Shown here in pieces: positions 7,849-16,305 of a stretch of 64,000 nucleotides of DNA. The translations under genes were made by a program, and so were the position numbers. The DNA is from Pseudonocardia sp. 73-21 (GTDB lineage: Bacteria > Actinomycetota > Actinomycetes > Mycobacteriales > Pseudonocardiaceae): NCBI RefSeq assembly GCF_001899645.1, contig NZ_MKVV01000091.1, forward strand, positions 1-64,000, read 5' to 3'. The notes beneath the pieces were generated by a model. It was not told the DNA's origin and did not search any database. It saw only the letters and a program-made list of their open reading frames with translations. The stretch's first letter is position 1. Every line of letters begins with the position of its first letter.

Positions 7849-9065
7849 GCGCTGTGACAACACCCCATGGGAGACCACTCGAAGGGCTGCACGTCGTCGA
7901 GTGCGCGAGCTTCGTCGCCGGACCCACCGGCGGCATGACGCTCGCGCAGCTCGGCGCCGACGTGATCCGGATCGACCCGGTCGGCGGCGGCAGCGACCAC
8001 CTGCGCTGGCCGGTCGCGGCCGACGGCGAGAGCTTCTACTGGGCCTCGCTCAACAAGGGCAAGCGCTCGGTGGCCGTCGACATGCGCAGCGACGAGGGCA
8101 AGGAGCTGGTCACGGCCTTGATCACCGCGCCCGGCCCGGACCGCGGCGTGCTGATCGACAACGTCGTCGGGCGCCGCTGGATGGCCCACGACACCCTCGC
8201 CGCGCGGCGGGCGGACCTGATCCACGTGCGCGTCCAGGGCTACCCCGACGGGCGGCCCGCGGTGGACTACACCGTCAACGCCGAGGTCGGGCTGCCCGGC
8301 ATCACGGGCACCGAGGAGGGCGGGGCGCCGGTCAACCACGTCCTGCCGGCGTGGGACCTCGTCACCGGGCTCAGCGTCTCCACGGCGGTCCTGGCCGCGC
8401 TGCGCGACCGGGACCGGAGCGGCGGCGGCGCGTTCGTCGAGATCGCGCTGTCGGACATCGCGCTGGCCGGGGTGGCCAACCTCGGCTGGCTGTCGGAGGC
8501 CGCCGAGCGCGGCGTCGAGCGGCCCCGGCACGGCAACCACGTCTACGGCAGCTTCGGCGTCGACTTCGCCTGCCGCGACGGCCACCGCGTCATGGTCGTG
8601 GCGCTCACCGAGGGCCAGTGGGCCGCGCTCTGCTCGGTGACCGGCACCGGCAAGGTGTTCGAGGCGCTGGAGGCGGCCATGGACGCCGACCTCACCCGCG
8701 AGGCCGACCGCTACCGCCTCCGCGAGACGATCGCCGCGATCCTGCGGCCGTGGTTCGCCGCCCGCGACCGGGCGCAGGTCTCCACCGAGCTCGACGGCGC
8801 GCGCGTGCTGTGGGGTTGCTACCAGGGCATGACCGACGTGGTGGCCGCGCACCGCGACGGCGCCCACCCGGTCCTGGCCGACCTGACGCTGCCGGGTTCG
8901 GCGGCGGCGATCACGGCCCGTTCGCCGCTGCGCTGGAACGGCGAGCACGGGGACGCCGGGGCGGCGCCGTCGCTGGGGCGGGACACCGGGGCGGTGCTGG
9001 CCGAGGTACTGGGACTGTCCGACGCGGAGATCGGCCGGCTGGCCGGGGCGGGAGTGGTGGGATGA
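7845..9065 (+). CDS. Class III CoA transferase (CaiB/BaiF family)
   Basis: A 406-aa CaiB/BaiF-type CoA transferase: LEGLHVVECASFVAGPTGG at the N-terminus, TLAQLGADVIRIDPVGGGSD, and LNKGKRSVAVDM. The catalytic aspartate is probably D in VDYTVNAEVGLPGITG. The pattern closely resembles the branch labelled 2-methylfumaryl-CoA isomerase (mesaconyl-CoA C1-C4 CoA transferase) in actinomycetes, but from sequence alone I claim only CoA transfer between carboxylic acids. I chose the GTG at 7845 because it overlaps the stop of the degraded SDR by four bases; a GTG at 7854 is the alternative. It overlaps the following MDR gene by ATGA. Confidence 0.87.
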   Translation: MSAVTTPHGRPLEGLHVVECASFVAGPTGGMTLAQLGADVIRIDPVGGGSDHLRWPVAADGESFYWASLNKGKRSVAVDMRSDEGKELVTALITAPGPDRGVLIDNVVGRRWMAHDTLAARRADLIHVRVQGYPDGRPAVDYTVNAEVGLPGITGTEEGGAPVNHVLPAWDLVTGLSVSTAVLAALRDRDRSGGGAFVEIALSDIALAGVANLGWLSEAAERGVERPRHGNHVYGSFGVDFACRDGHRVMVVALTEGQWAALCSVTGTGKVFEALEAAMDADLTREADRYRLRETIAAILRPWFAARDRAQVSTELDGARVLWGCYQGMTDVVAAHRDGAHPVLADLTLPGSAAAITARSPLRWNGEHGDAGAAPSLGRDTGAVLAEVLGLSDAEIGRLAGAGVVG

Positions 9066-10006
9066 GACGTGTGGTGTGCGCCGAGTTCGGTGGCCCGCTG
9101 TCGGTGGTGGAGGAGCCCACGCCGGAGCCCGGGCCCGGCGAGGTGCTGGTCGAGGTCGAGGCGGCGGGCGTCAGCTTCGTCGACGGCCTGATCGCCGCGG
9201 GCCGCTACCAGGTGCGCCCGCCGCTGCCGTTCACGCCGGGGTCGGCGGTGGCGGGCCGCGTGGTGGCCGGCCCGTCGACCGGTACCGCGGTGGTCGGGCT
9301 GATGATGGGCTTCGGCGGCTACGCGTCGCACGTCGTGCTGCCCGCGGCGTCCGTGGCGCCCCTGCCCGGCGGTGTCTCCCCGCAGATCGCGGTGGCGGCG
9401 GTCGAGAGCTACTCGACGCTCGTGTTCGCGGTGACGCAGCGCGTGACGATCGGGGTGGGGGAGTGGGTGGTGGTGCTCGGCGCCGGTGGCGGCATCGGCC
9501 TGGCCGCCGTGGACGTCGCCCGCAGCCTGGGCGGACGCGTGCTGGCCGTCGCGTCGTCGCGGGAGAAGCGCGACGCGGCGCTCGCGGCCGGTGCCGAGAC
9601 CGCCATCGACTACACGGACCTCAAGGACGGCATCCGCGCGGCCACCGGCGGCGGCGCCGACGTCGTGATCGACCCGGTGGGTGGCCCCGCGGCCGAGTCG
9701 TCGCTGCGTGCGCTGAACGCGGGCGGCCGGTTCTGCGTGCTCGGGTTCGCCTCGGGGGAGATCCCGCGGCTGCCGGCCAACATCGTGCTGCTGCGCAACC
9801 GCGCGGTGGTCGGCGTCGACTGGGGCGACTGGGCCCGCGCCGACGCCGATGCCGCGGTCGCCCTGCTGGCCGACGTGCTGGGCCGGATCGGCTGCGGCGA
9901 GCTCCACCCCGCACAGCCCCGGACGTTCCCGCTGGCCGACGCGGAGAAGGTGCTGCAGCTCTTCGCGGACCGGGCGGTGACCGGCAAGATCGCGCTGCTC
10001 CCGTAG
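9062..10006 (+). CDS. Zinc-independent MDR (quinone oxidoreductase-like)
   Basis: A 314-aa medium-chain reductase of the quinone oxidoreductase/zeta-crystallin branch, with no zinc-binding cysteine cluster. The N-terminal GroES-like half includes PGPGEVLVEVEAAGVSFVDG and PFTPGSAVAGRVVA. The Rossmann motif is GAGGGIGLAAVDVARSLGG near residue 140, followed by VIDPVGG. It likely reduces an enoyl-CoA or enone with NADPH. The ATG at 9062 overlaps the CoA transferase stop. It is the last gene of the plus-strand operon begun by the Rieske alpha subunit and is convergent with the next acyl-CoA dehydrogenase, only 6 bp away. Confidence 0.88.
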   Translation: MRRVVCAEFGGPLSVVEEPTPEPGPGEVLVEVEAAGVSFVDGLIAAGRYQVRPPLPFTPGSAVAGRVVAGPSTGTAVVGLMMGFGGYASHVVLPAASVAPLPGGVSPQIAVAAVESYSTLVFAVTQRVTIGVGEWVVVLGAGGGIGLAAVDVARSLGGRVLAVASSREKRDAALAAGAETAIDYTDLKDGIRAATGGGADVVIDPVGGPAAESSLRALNAGGRFCVLGFASGEIPRLPANIVLLRNRAVVGVDWGDWARADADAAVALLADVLGRIGCGELHPAQPRTFPLADAEKVLQLFADRAVTGKIALLP

Positions 10007-10012
10007 GACCGG

Positions 10013-11176
10013 TCAGCCGCGGGAGCGTTGGGCGATGTCGCGGCCGATCAGTTCCTTCATGATCTCCGTCGTGCCGCCGTAGATCGTCTGGATGCGGCCG
10101 TCCACGAACGCGCGCGCCACCGGGTACTCCATCATGTAGCCGTAGCCGCCGTGCAGCTGCACGCACTGGTCGGTGATGCGTTTCTGCAGCTCCGAGAGGT
10201 ACCACTTGCCCTTGGCCGCGTCGGTCGCCGAGAGCTCGCCGGCGTTGAACGCCAGCACCTGGCGGTCGACGTAGGCCTCGGCGACGTCGAGCTCGGTCTC
10301 CATCTCCGCGAGCACGAAGCGGGAGTGCTGGAAGTCGCCGATCGGCTGGCCGAACGCCGTGCGCTCGAAGCAGTAGCGGGCCGTCAGCTCGTACACCGCC
10401 CGCGCCCCGCAGTAGGCCGAGGCCACGATGCCCAGGCGCTCCTGCGGCAGGTGGCTCATGAGGTGCTGCATCCCGCGGCCCTCGACGCCGATCAGGTTCT
10501 CGGCGGGGATGCGCGCGTTGTCGAAGTACAGCTCGCCGGTGTCCTGGGCGTGCAGGCCGACCTTGTCGAGCTTGCGGCCGCGGGTGAAGCCCGGCGTGTC
10601 CGCCTCGACGACGAGCAGGCTGAACCCGCGCGAGCCCGCGTCGGGATCGGTGCGCACGGCCACGATCACGACGTCGGCCGTGGTGGCGCTGCTGATGAAC
10701 GTCTTGGCGCCGTTGAGGATCCAGTCACCTGCCTCGTCGCGGTGGGCGTTGGTGCGGATGCCCTGCAGATCGCTGCCGGTGCCGGGCTCGGTCATCGCGA
10801 GCGCGCCCAGCAGCTCGCCGCGCGTGAACGGCTCCAGCCAGCGCTTCTTCTGCTCGTCGGTGGTGAGGTCGAGCAGGTAGGACAGCACGAGGTCGTCCTG
10901 CAGGCCGAGCGTCATGGTGAACGAGGTGGCGCCGATGCGCGCGCACTCCTCGTTGACGACCATGCGGTAGCGGTAGTCGGTCTCGCCGGCGCCGCCGTAC
11001 TCCTCGGGCACCGCGAGCGCGTAGACACCCTGCGCGGCGGCCGTGCGGAACACCCCCTTGTCGATGACGCGCTCCTGCTCCCACCGCAGGTAGTGCGGCT
11101 CCACCTCGCGGGCGAGGAACGCCCGGACGGTGTCGCGGTACCGCTCGTTGTCGTCGGTGTAGAGCGTGCGTCGCAT
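10013..11176 (-). CDS. Acyl-CoA dehydrogenase
   Basis: A 387-aa acyl-CoA dehydrogenase with all main signatures: LAMTEPGTGSDLQGI in the flavin-contacting middle domain, ISSATTADVVIV, RTAFGQPIGDFQ, QLHGGYGYMMEYPVAR, and the C-terminal TIYGGTTEIMKELIGR, whose glutamate is the expected catalytic base. It is closer to the canonical family than the enzyme at 64-1248. The start is ATG at 11176. It lies 39 bp downstream of the FAD oxidoreductase on the same strand and probably shares its transcript. Specific acyl chain unknown. Confidence 0.92.
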   Translation of the reverse strand: MRRTLYTDDNERYRDTVRAFLAREVEPHYLRWEQERVIDKGVFRTAAAQGVYALAVPEEYGGAGETDYRYRMVVNEECARIGATSFTMTLGLQDDLVLSYLLDLTTDEQKKRWLEPFTRGELLGALAMTEPGTGSDLQGIRTNAHRDEAGDWILNGAKTFISSATTADVVIVAVRTDPDAGSRGFSLLVVEADTPGFTRGRKLDKVGLHAQDTGELYFDNARIPAENLIGVEGRGMQHLMSHLPQERLGIVASAYCGARAVYELTARYCFERTAFGQPIGDFQHSRFVLAEMETELDVAEAYVDRQVLAFNAGELSATDAAKGKWYLSELQKRITDQCVQLHGGYGYMMEYPVARAFVDGRIQTIYGGTTEIMKELIGRDIAQRSRG

Positions 11177-11215
11177 GGCGTCAGACTCCCGCGCCGATGG
11201 GGTGGTGCACAGTGC

Positions 11216-12556
11216 TCATTTCGCCTCCGCCGGAACGCGTGCGTCGGCGAGGATCTGCTCGACCACGAGCTTCGCGGTCTCCGCGCACGCCGTCGTGCCG
11301 CCGTTGGCGTACTCCTTGACGCCGTCGCCGACGTTCCAGAGGTTCGGGATCGGCGTGGTGTGCGGCAGGTCGTGACCCGCGACGGCGCGCTGGGGCGGCC
11401 AGCCGTCGCGCATCACGGCCACCGAGAGCTCGCGCGCGCCGTCGAAACCGGGGATGTGCGCGCGCAGGTCAGCGCGCAGCAGCGCGATCTCGGCGGCCTC
11501 GTCGAAGTCCCCGACGGCGGGCTTCGGGACGGACGCGGCCACGTAGAGGTTCCAGCCCGGCGGGGCCATCTCGGGGCAGGTGTCGGTGAAGTTCGCGACG
11601 TAGCAGAGCCGCTCCGTGACCGAGAACAGCAGCATGCCCGGCACGTCGACGAGACGCTCCCGGCTGGCGAAGTTCAGGGCGAGCATCGAGCAGGGCCGGT
11701 CCTTGATCCGCACCTGCTCGCGGTAGTCCTCGGGCAGGTGCTCCGCGCCGACGAGCCCGACGGTGGCGGCGGGCCCGACGTCGGACACGGCCACGTCGCA
11801 GGTGACCCCGACGGTCTCGCCGTCGCGGGTGACGGTGGCCTCGGTGACCCGGCCGTCGGTGACGTGCAGGGCCTCCACCTGCGACGACAGCCAGATCTCG
11901 CCACCCCGCGCGGTGACGGTGGCCGCGAGGCTCTCCCAGACGCCGATGGTGCCGTCGGGGCAGAAGCCGAAGCGCTTGAACGCCGACTTGCGCGTGAAGT
12001 AGGTCAGGAACACCCGCGCGGGCAGCTCCTCGGAGCCCACCGCGAACACCGACGCGCACATGTTGCGGAACACGCCCTGCACCGCGGCGCTCCTCGAGTA
12101 CCTCCCCACCCAGTCGGCCGTGGAGAGCTCCTCGCCGGGCAGCGCGTCGTCGTCCTTGCGGGCGGCGCCGATGCCGCTGACGAGCTTCGCGCCCTGGCGG
12201 GTGAGGGTCGAGAGGAGCATGCCCCAGCCGCCGCGGGTGACGTCGAGGTTCTTGTTCCCGACGCGGTAGAGCACCGGCACCGCGGGCGTGCGCACGTCGA
12301 ACTGCGCACCGACCTCGGCGAACGTCTCCTCGGTGATGCCGCCGACCTCGATGACGATGGCGCCGTCGTTGACGCGGAAGCCGTCGATCTCGGTGGTGGA
12401 GGCGCGGCCGCCGACCTTGTCGAGGCGTTCGACGACGAGCGTGCGGTAGCCGGCGTGGGCGAGGCGGGCGGCGGTGAACAGGCCACCGGCGCCCGCCCCC
12501 ACCACCAGGGCGTCGAACTGGGTTCCGGGCACCGTCGCTCCTCCGCCGTCCACCAT
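11216..12556 (-). CDS. FAD-dependent oxidoreductase, phytoene desaturase-like
   Basis: A 446-aa flavoprotein. The N-terminal ADP-binding motif ALVVGAGAGGLFTAARLA is near residue 17, followed by VVERLDKVGGRAST (the GGRA dinucleotide-binding extension). The C-terminal FAD motif IPNLWNVGDGVKEYANGGT is near residue 410. This architecture is shared by carotenoid desaturases/isomerases and related NAD(P)/FAD enzymes. There are no carotenoid genes nearby, so a role in the local catabolic pathway is more likely. The ATG at 12556 follows an AT-rich stretch (TTTAATCTACCTTCAATAA on the minus strand), probably the promoter. Confidence 0.85.
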   Translation of the reverse strand: MVDGGGATVPGTQFDALVVGAGAGGLFTAARLAHAGYRTLVVERLDKVGGRASTTEIDGFRVNDGAIVIEVGGITEETFAEVGAQFDVRTPAVPVLYRVGNKNLDVTRGGWGMLLSTLTRQGAKLVSGIGAARKDDDALPGEELSTADWVGRYSRSAAVQGVFRNMCASVFAVGSEELPARVFLTYFTRKSAFKRFGFCPDGTIGVWESLAATVTARGGEIWLSSQVEALHVTDGRVTEATVTRDGETVGVTCDVAVSDVGPAATVGLVGAEHLPEDYREQVRIKDRPCSMLALNFASRERLVDVPGMLLFSVTERLCYVANFTDTCPEMAPPGWNLYVAASVPKPAVGDFDEAAEIALLRADLRAHIPGFDGARELSVAVMRDGWPPQRAVAGHDLPHTTPIPNLWNVGDGVKEYANGGTTACAETAKLVVEQILADARVPAEAK

Positions 12557-12603
12557 TTATTGAAGGTAGATTAAACCGATGGGGTGGCGGCGCGCCAGTC
12601 CCG

Positions 12604-13278
12604 TCAGCCGACGGCCTCGGTGGGCTCGGGCAGCGGCTCGTGCTCGGTCAACGGGGTCGGGCGGGGGCGGCGCGGCTCGCGCACACCGGCCGAACCCCCG
12701 CCCCGGCCGATCCAGAGAGTCAGGACCGTTCCCGGCTCCACCATCGCTCCGGACTCCGGGCTCTGGTCGGTCACGAGATCGTTCGGATGCTCGTCCGCCG
12801 ACACAGGTATCCCGTCGGGACCCACGCCCTCGGCGAAGAGTCCCTTCTCGTGCAGCACCGCGCGGGCCGTGGTCCACGACATCCCGACCACGTTCGGAAC
12901 AGCGACCGTCTGCTGCCGGCGCGCGTGCCCGGCGGCCCGCCGGGTGAGCGCGCTCGCCGCGAGATCGAGCTCCGGGCCGAGGACGTCCCCGGCGGCCGGC
13001 TGCTCCCCGGCATGCTGCTGGGCCTCGTCCAGATCGCGCCACCGCTCCCACGCCGACTGCCGGGTCACGCCGAGACGCGTCGCGATCTCGGCCCACGACT
13101 TCTTCTGCGCACGGGCGGCCTTCACCGCTCCGAGCTCCGCCTGGTCGAGCAGGCGCCGGACCGTGCCGATGTCGTCCAGCGCGCGCAGGGCCTCCACGCC
13201 ACTGCGCGCGGGGGAGCCGTCTCCCCAGCCGTCGAGCCGCTCCCAGGCCCGGCGACCGTCCTTCCACGTGTCACCCAT
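12604..13278 (-). CDS. HTH and PASTA domain protein (soluble)
   Basis: A 224-aa protein combining a helix-turn-helix-like segment (SWAEIATRLGVTRQSAWERW, about residues 61-80) with a single C-terminal PASTA domain (VPNVVGMSWTTARAVL to PGTVLTLWIGRG, about 127-193) and a Pro/Arg-rich tail. PASTA domains normally sit outside the cell on PknB kinases or penicillin-binding proteins and bind muropeptides. Here I see no signal peptide or membrane helix, so the protein should be cytoplasmic. A DNA-binding regulator that senses a ligand through PASTA is conceivable but unproven. It is transcribed with the upstream IclR gene, 9 bp away. Confidence 0.75.
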   Translation of the reverse strand: MGDTWKDGRRAWERLDGWGDGSPARSGVEALRALDDIGTVRRLLDQAELGAVKAARAQKKSWAEIATRLGVTRQSAWERWRDLDEAQQHAGEQPAAGDVLGPELDLAASALTRRAAGHARRQQTVAVPNVVGMSWTTARAVLHEKGLFAEGVGPDGIPVSADEHPNDLVTDQSPESGAMVEPGTVLTLWIGRGGGSAGVREPRRPRPTPLTEHEPLPEPTEAVG

Positions 13279-13287
13279 AGCGTCAGG

Positions 13288-14037
13288 CTACCCTGACGGC
13301 CCGGCCAGAGCTCGCGAAATCGCGCGGGCACTCGTGCGCACCAGCGGCGCCAGGGCGTGGGGTGACGTGCTGCCGTGGCGCACCACCAGCGACACGGCGG
13401 CCACGACGATCCCGCGGGCGTCGTGCACCGGGGCGGCCACCGACAGCGAGTCGGCGGTCACCTGGCGGTCGCTGATGGAGAAGCCGCTGGTCCGGACGTC
13501 GGCGAGCATGCCGCGCAGTACCTTCGGGTCGGTGACGGTGTGGTCGGTGAACCGCTCGACGGGCGCGGCCAGCACGTCCTCCTGCAGGTCGGGCGGGGCG
13601 TGGGCGAGCAGCACGAGCCCGACGCCGGTGGCGGTGAGCGCGAACCGGCCGCCCACCCGCGTCAGCACGGGAACGGCGCCGCTGCCCGCGATCCGCTCGA
13701 CGAACACCACCTCGGTGCCCTCGCGCACGGCGAGCTGGACGTTCTCCCGCGTCACCTGCGAGAGATCCTCCAGGAACGGCAGTGCGCGCTCGCGCAGGGC
13801 CATCCCGCGCGGGGCGAGCGACGCGATCTCCCACAGCCGCAGCCCGATGCGGTAGCAACCGTCGTCGTCGCGTTCGAGCGCGCCCCAGGCCACGAGCTCG
13901 CCCACCATCCGGTGCACGGTGGAGACGGGCATCCCGGCGCGGCGGGCGAGATCCGAGAGCGTCAGCGCCGGGTGCGCCGGGGAGAACGCGCCGAGGACGC
14001 GCAGGGCGCGGCCGATGACCGGCCCGGTCTCCACCAC
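13288..14037 (-). CDS. IclR family transcriptional regulator
   Basis: A 249-aa IclR regulator: an N-terminal winged HTH (LTLSDLARRAGMPVSTVHRMVGEL, about residues 26-49) and a C-terminal effector domain (REGTEVVFVERIAGSG, RFALTATGVGLVLLAHAP, SISDRQVTADSLSVAAPVHD). IclR proteins commonly control aromatic-acid catabolism. Lying between two Rieske systems, it is the best local candidate to regulate them. Its start is 15 bp from the stop of the downstream-oriented reductase gene on the same strand, so it may be co-transcribed with the second Rieske operon. Confidence 0.9.
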   Translation of the reverse strand: MVETGPVIGRALRVLGAFSPAHPALTLSDLARRAGMPVSTVHRMVGELVAWGALERDDDGCYRIGLRLWEIASLAPRGMALRERALPFLEDLSQVTRENVQLAVREGTEVVFVERIAGSGAVPVLTRVGGRFALTATGVGLVLLAHAPPDLQEDVLAAPVERFTDHTVTDPKVLRGMLADVRTSGFSISDRQVTADSLSVAAPVHDARGIVVAAVSLVVRHGSTSPHALAPLVRTSARAISRALAGPSG

Positions 14038-14052
14038 GGCACCTCCCGCCCG

Positions 14053-14979
14053 TTACAGCTCCAGCACCAGTCTCGGGCACGCCGCCCGCGACACGCAGAC
14101 GAACATCGTGTCGTGCGCGGCGCGCTCGACGTCGGTCAGGAGGGCGTCGCGGTGGTCGATCTCGCCGGCGAGCACCCCCGTCTCGCAGGTGCCGCACGTG
14201 CCCTCCCGGCACGAGGACAGGATGTCGACGCCCGCCTGCTCCAGCACGTCGAGCACCGAGCGGTCCGCCGGCACGGTCAGGGTGCGGCCGGACTGCGCCA
14301 GCTCCACCTCGAACGACGCCGTCGGCCCGTCCTGCTCGCGGGCGGTGAACCGCTCCACCCGCAGCCGCTCGGCCGGGCAGCGGGCCAGTGCGGCGTCGAT
14401 CAGCGGGCCGGGGCCGCAGCAGTAGACGAGCGCGCCGTCGGTGTCGGCCAGCACGGCGTCGAGGTCGAGCAGGCCGTGCTCGTCCTGCGGGCGCAGCTCC
14501 ACCTGGCCGGCGGGGAGCTCGCCGGTGAAGGCCATCGACGCCGCGGTGCGGCCGCCGTAGACGAGCCGCCAGTCGGCCCCGGCCTGGTCGGCGGCGCGGA
14601 GCATCGGGAGGATCGGTGTGATCCCGATGCCCCCCGCGACGAAGACGTAGCGCGCGGCGGGCTCCAGCGCGAAGTGGTTGCGCGGGCCCCGGACCTGCAC
14701 GGATGCGCCCATCTCGTCGTGGACGAACGCTGAGCCGCCGCGGCCGTCGGGCTCGCGCAGGACGGCGACGCGCCAGGTCGCCCGGTCGGCCGGGTCGCCG
14801 CAGAGCGAGTACTGGCGAACGAGATCCGGGCGCAGCAGGAGGTCGATGTGGGCTCCGGGTTCCCACGGAGGCAGCTCCCCGCCCGACGGGTCACGCAGCT
14901 CCAGCGCCACCACACCGTCGGCGACCTCGTGCCGTGCGGCCACGGTGAGAACGAGGTCGGTGTCCACGGGCGGCGTCAT
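14053..14979 (-). CDS. PDR/VanB family oxidoreductase (FMN, 2Fe-2S)
   Basis: A 308-aa phthalate dioxygenase reductase/VanB-type electron-transfer protein. It has an FMN-binding beta-barrel (PGAHIDLLLRPDLVRQYSL), an NAD-binding domain (YVFVAGGIGITPILPMLR, VYCCGPGPLIDA) and a C-terminal plant-type [2Fe-2S] ferredoxin domain with cysteines near 257, 262, 265 and 295 (CREGTCGTC). It passes electrons from NADH to the neighbouring Rieske oxygenase. I start it at the ATG at 14979, which forms an ATGA overlap with the stop of the 57-aa gene; a longer frame to 15057 is open but reads as a shadow. Confidence 0.92.
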   Translation of the reverse strand: MTPPVDTDLVLTVAARHEVADGVVALELRDPSGGELPPWEPGAHIDLLLRPDLVRQYSLCGDPADRATWRVAVLREPDGRGGSAFVHDEMGASVQVRGPRNHFALEPAARYVFVAGGIGITPILPMLRAADQAGADWRLVYGGRTAASMAFTGELPAGQVELRPQDEHGLLDLDAVLADTDGALVYCCGPGPLIDAALARCPAERLRVERFTAREQDGPTASFEVELAQSGRTLTVPADRSVLDVLEQAGVDILSSCREGTCGTCETGVLAGEIDHRDALLTDVERAAHDTMFVCVSRAACPRLVLEL

Positions 14980-15149
14980 CGCGCACCCACCAGCTCGGGC
15001 GTCTGCGGGTGGTCGGCGGTCCCGTGCCCGACCGGGTGCGCGAGCAGCCACTCCCACACCTCGACCGGTTCCTCGGCCACGTGCTCGGCACCGCAGTGGC
15101 AGCGGCCCAGCAGCTGGTCACTGCCCGGCAGCCACACCACGCGCAGCAC
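14976..15149 (-). CDS. 57-aa Cys-His-Cys protein between Rieske oxygenase and reductase
   Basis: A short gene that automatic length cut-offs miss. From GTG at 15149 it encodes 57 residues starting MLRVVWLPGSDQLLGRCHCG, continuing AEHVAEEPVEVWEWLLAHP and ending TPELVGAR. Its start lies one base after the oxygenase stop and its stop overlaps the reductase start (ATGA), strong evidence for real translation. The CHC near residues 17-19, followed by a His, could bind metal. I do not recognise a characterised family. Its placement suggests a small partner of the VanAB-like pair, for example in assembly or electron transfer. Confidence 0.75.
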   Translation of the reverse strand: MLRVVWLPGSDQLLGRCHCGAEHVAEEPVEVWEWLLAHPVGHGTADHPQTPELVGAR

Positions 15150-15150
15150 C

Positions 15151-16197
15151 TCAGCTCACCGCCGGCACGGGCTGGGTCAGGCGCGTGAGCATCCGGCGCG
15201 CGGCGAGCCCGCCGGTGTCGATGTTGATCGACAGCTCCTGGTAGCCGGGCGGCTCGATGGCGATCACGCGCTCCAGCACGTCGAGCGCCTCGACGTCCTG
15301 CAGGACGACGGTGCGGTTCTGCTCGGCGAGGAAGTCCGAGACGCTCTCGTCGTCGCGGGCGAAGTCGCGGGCCACGGCCCAGAAGTCGTGCGTCGAGGTG
15401 TCGGTCTCGGGGGTGATCGCGTAGACGACCTCGACGTGGAAGGCGTCCGGATCCGTCCCGTCGGGGTCGGGCACGCTGCCGACCGGCGCGATCCGGCTGT
15501 GCAGCAGGTAGAGACACGGCGGGGTGTACTCGATGTCCTGCCACCGGCTGATGCGCCCGGTCAGGCCCGTCGACCGTGAGTAGAACGGCGGGCACTCGGC
15601 GTCGGCCATGTGGCGCGCGACGCGCACGACGCCGGCCTCGTCGTCGACCTCGGTGGTGATCGGGGTGCCGGCCACCTCGGGGGTGCCGATGTAGCCGCCG
15701 TGCAGGTAGGTCTCGTGGGAGAGGTCGAGCAGGTTGTCCACGAGCAGGCCGAAGCGGGCCGCGAGCGGCTCCATCCCGGAGACCGTCGTCCAGTCCCGGG
15801 AGTCGAGCCACGGCGCGCGGGGGACCGGCGTCGCGTCGGCGCGGTCGGGGTCGCCGATGAAGACCCAGACGAACGAGTCCTGCTCGACGACGGGGTAGCT
15901 GCGCAGCCGGGCGGTGCGGGGCACGCGGGTCTGGCCCGGCACCGCGACGCACGCGCCGTCGGCGCCGTAGGTGAAGCCGTGGTACCCGCAGACCACCTGG
16001 TCGTCGACGAGCCGCGTCGGGGCCTGGGAGAGCGGGAAGCGCCGGTGCACGCAGCGGTCGGACATGGCGGTGACCTGTCCGGATGCGGTGCGCCAGAACA
16101 GGATCGACTCGTTGCAGATGGTGCGGGAGAACAGCTCCCGGCCGATCTCGCGGCCGTATGCCGCCACGTACCACTGGTCCTGGGGGATGGTCGACAT
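15151..16197 (-). CDS. Rieske oxygenase (vanillate O-demethylase type)
   Basis: A 348-aa single-subunit Rieske non-haem iron oxygenase like VanA/phthalate-type enzymes. The Rieske ligands are C49-x-H51 and C70-x2-H73 (CVHRR, CGYHGFTYG). The catalytic iron region is LVDNLLDLSHETYLHGG. It probably demethylates or hydroxylates an aromatic ether or similar compound using the adjacent PDR reductase. The chosen start is the ATG at 16197 (MSTIPQDQWYVAAYG) with AAGGGAGCG upstream; the open frame extends 15 codons further. It is first of the operon oxygenase, 57-aa protein, reductase, and perhaps IclR and PASTA protein. Confidence 0.9.
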   Translation of the reverse strand: MSTIPQDQWYVAAYGREIGRELFSRTICNESILFWRTASGQVTAMSDRCVHRRFPLSQAPTRLVDDQVVCGYHGFTYGADGACVAVPGQTRVPRTARLRSYPVVEQDSFVWVFIGDPDRADATPVPRAPWLDSRDWTTVSGMEPLAARFGLLVDNLLDLSHETYLHGGYIGTPEVAGTPITTEVDDEAGVVRVARHMADAECPPFYSRSTGLTGRISRWQDIEYTPPCLYLLHSRIAPVGSVPDPDGTDPDAFHVEVVYAITPETDTSTHDFWAVARDFARDDESVSDFLAEQNRTVVLQDVEALDVLERVIAIEPPGYQELSINIDTGGLAARRMLTRLTQPVPAVS

Positions 16198-16305
16198 CGA
16201 GCGCTCCCTTGCGTCGTCGGTGTTGCCATCGTGTGGGGGCACCCCCGGGTGGACGAAGGTGACTTCCGGATGCCGGAAACCAACCGCGCGACTCGCGGGC
16301 GGTGG

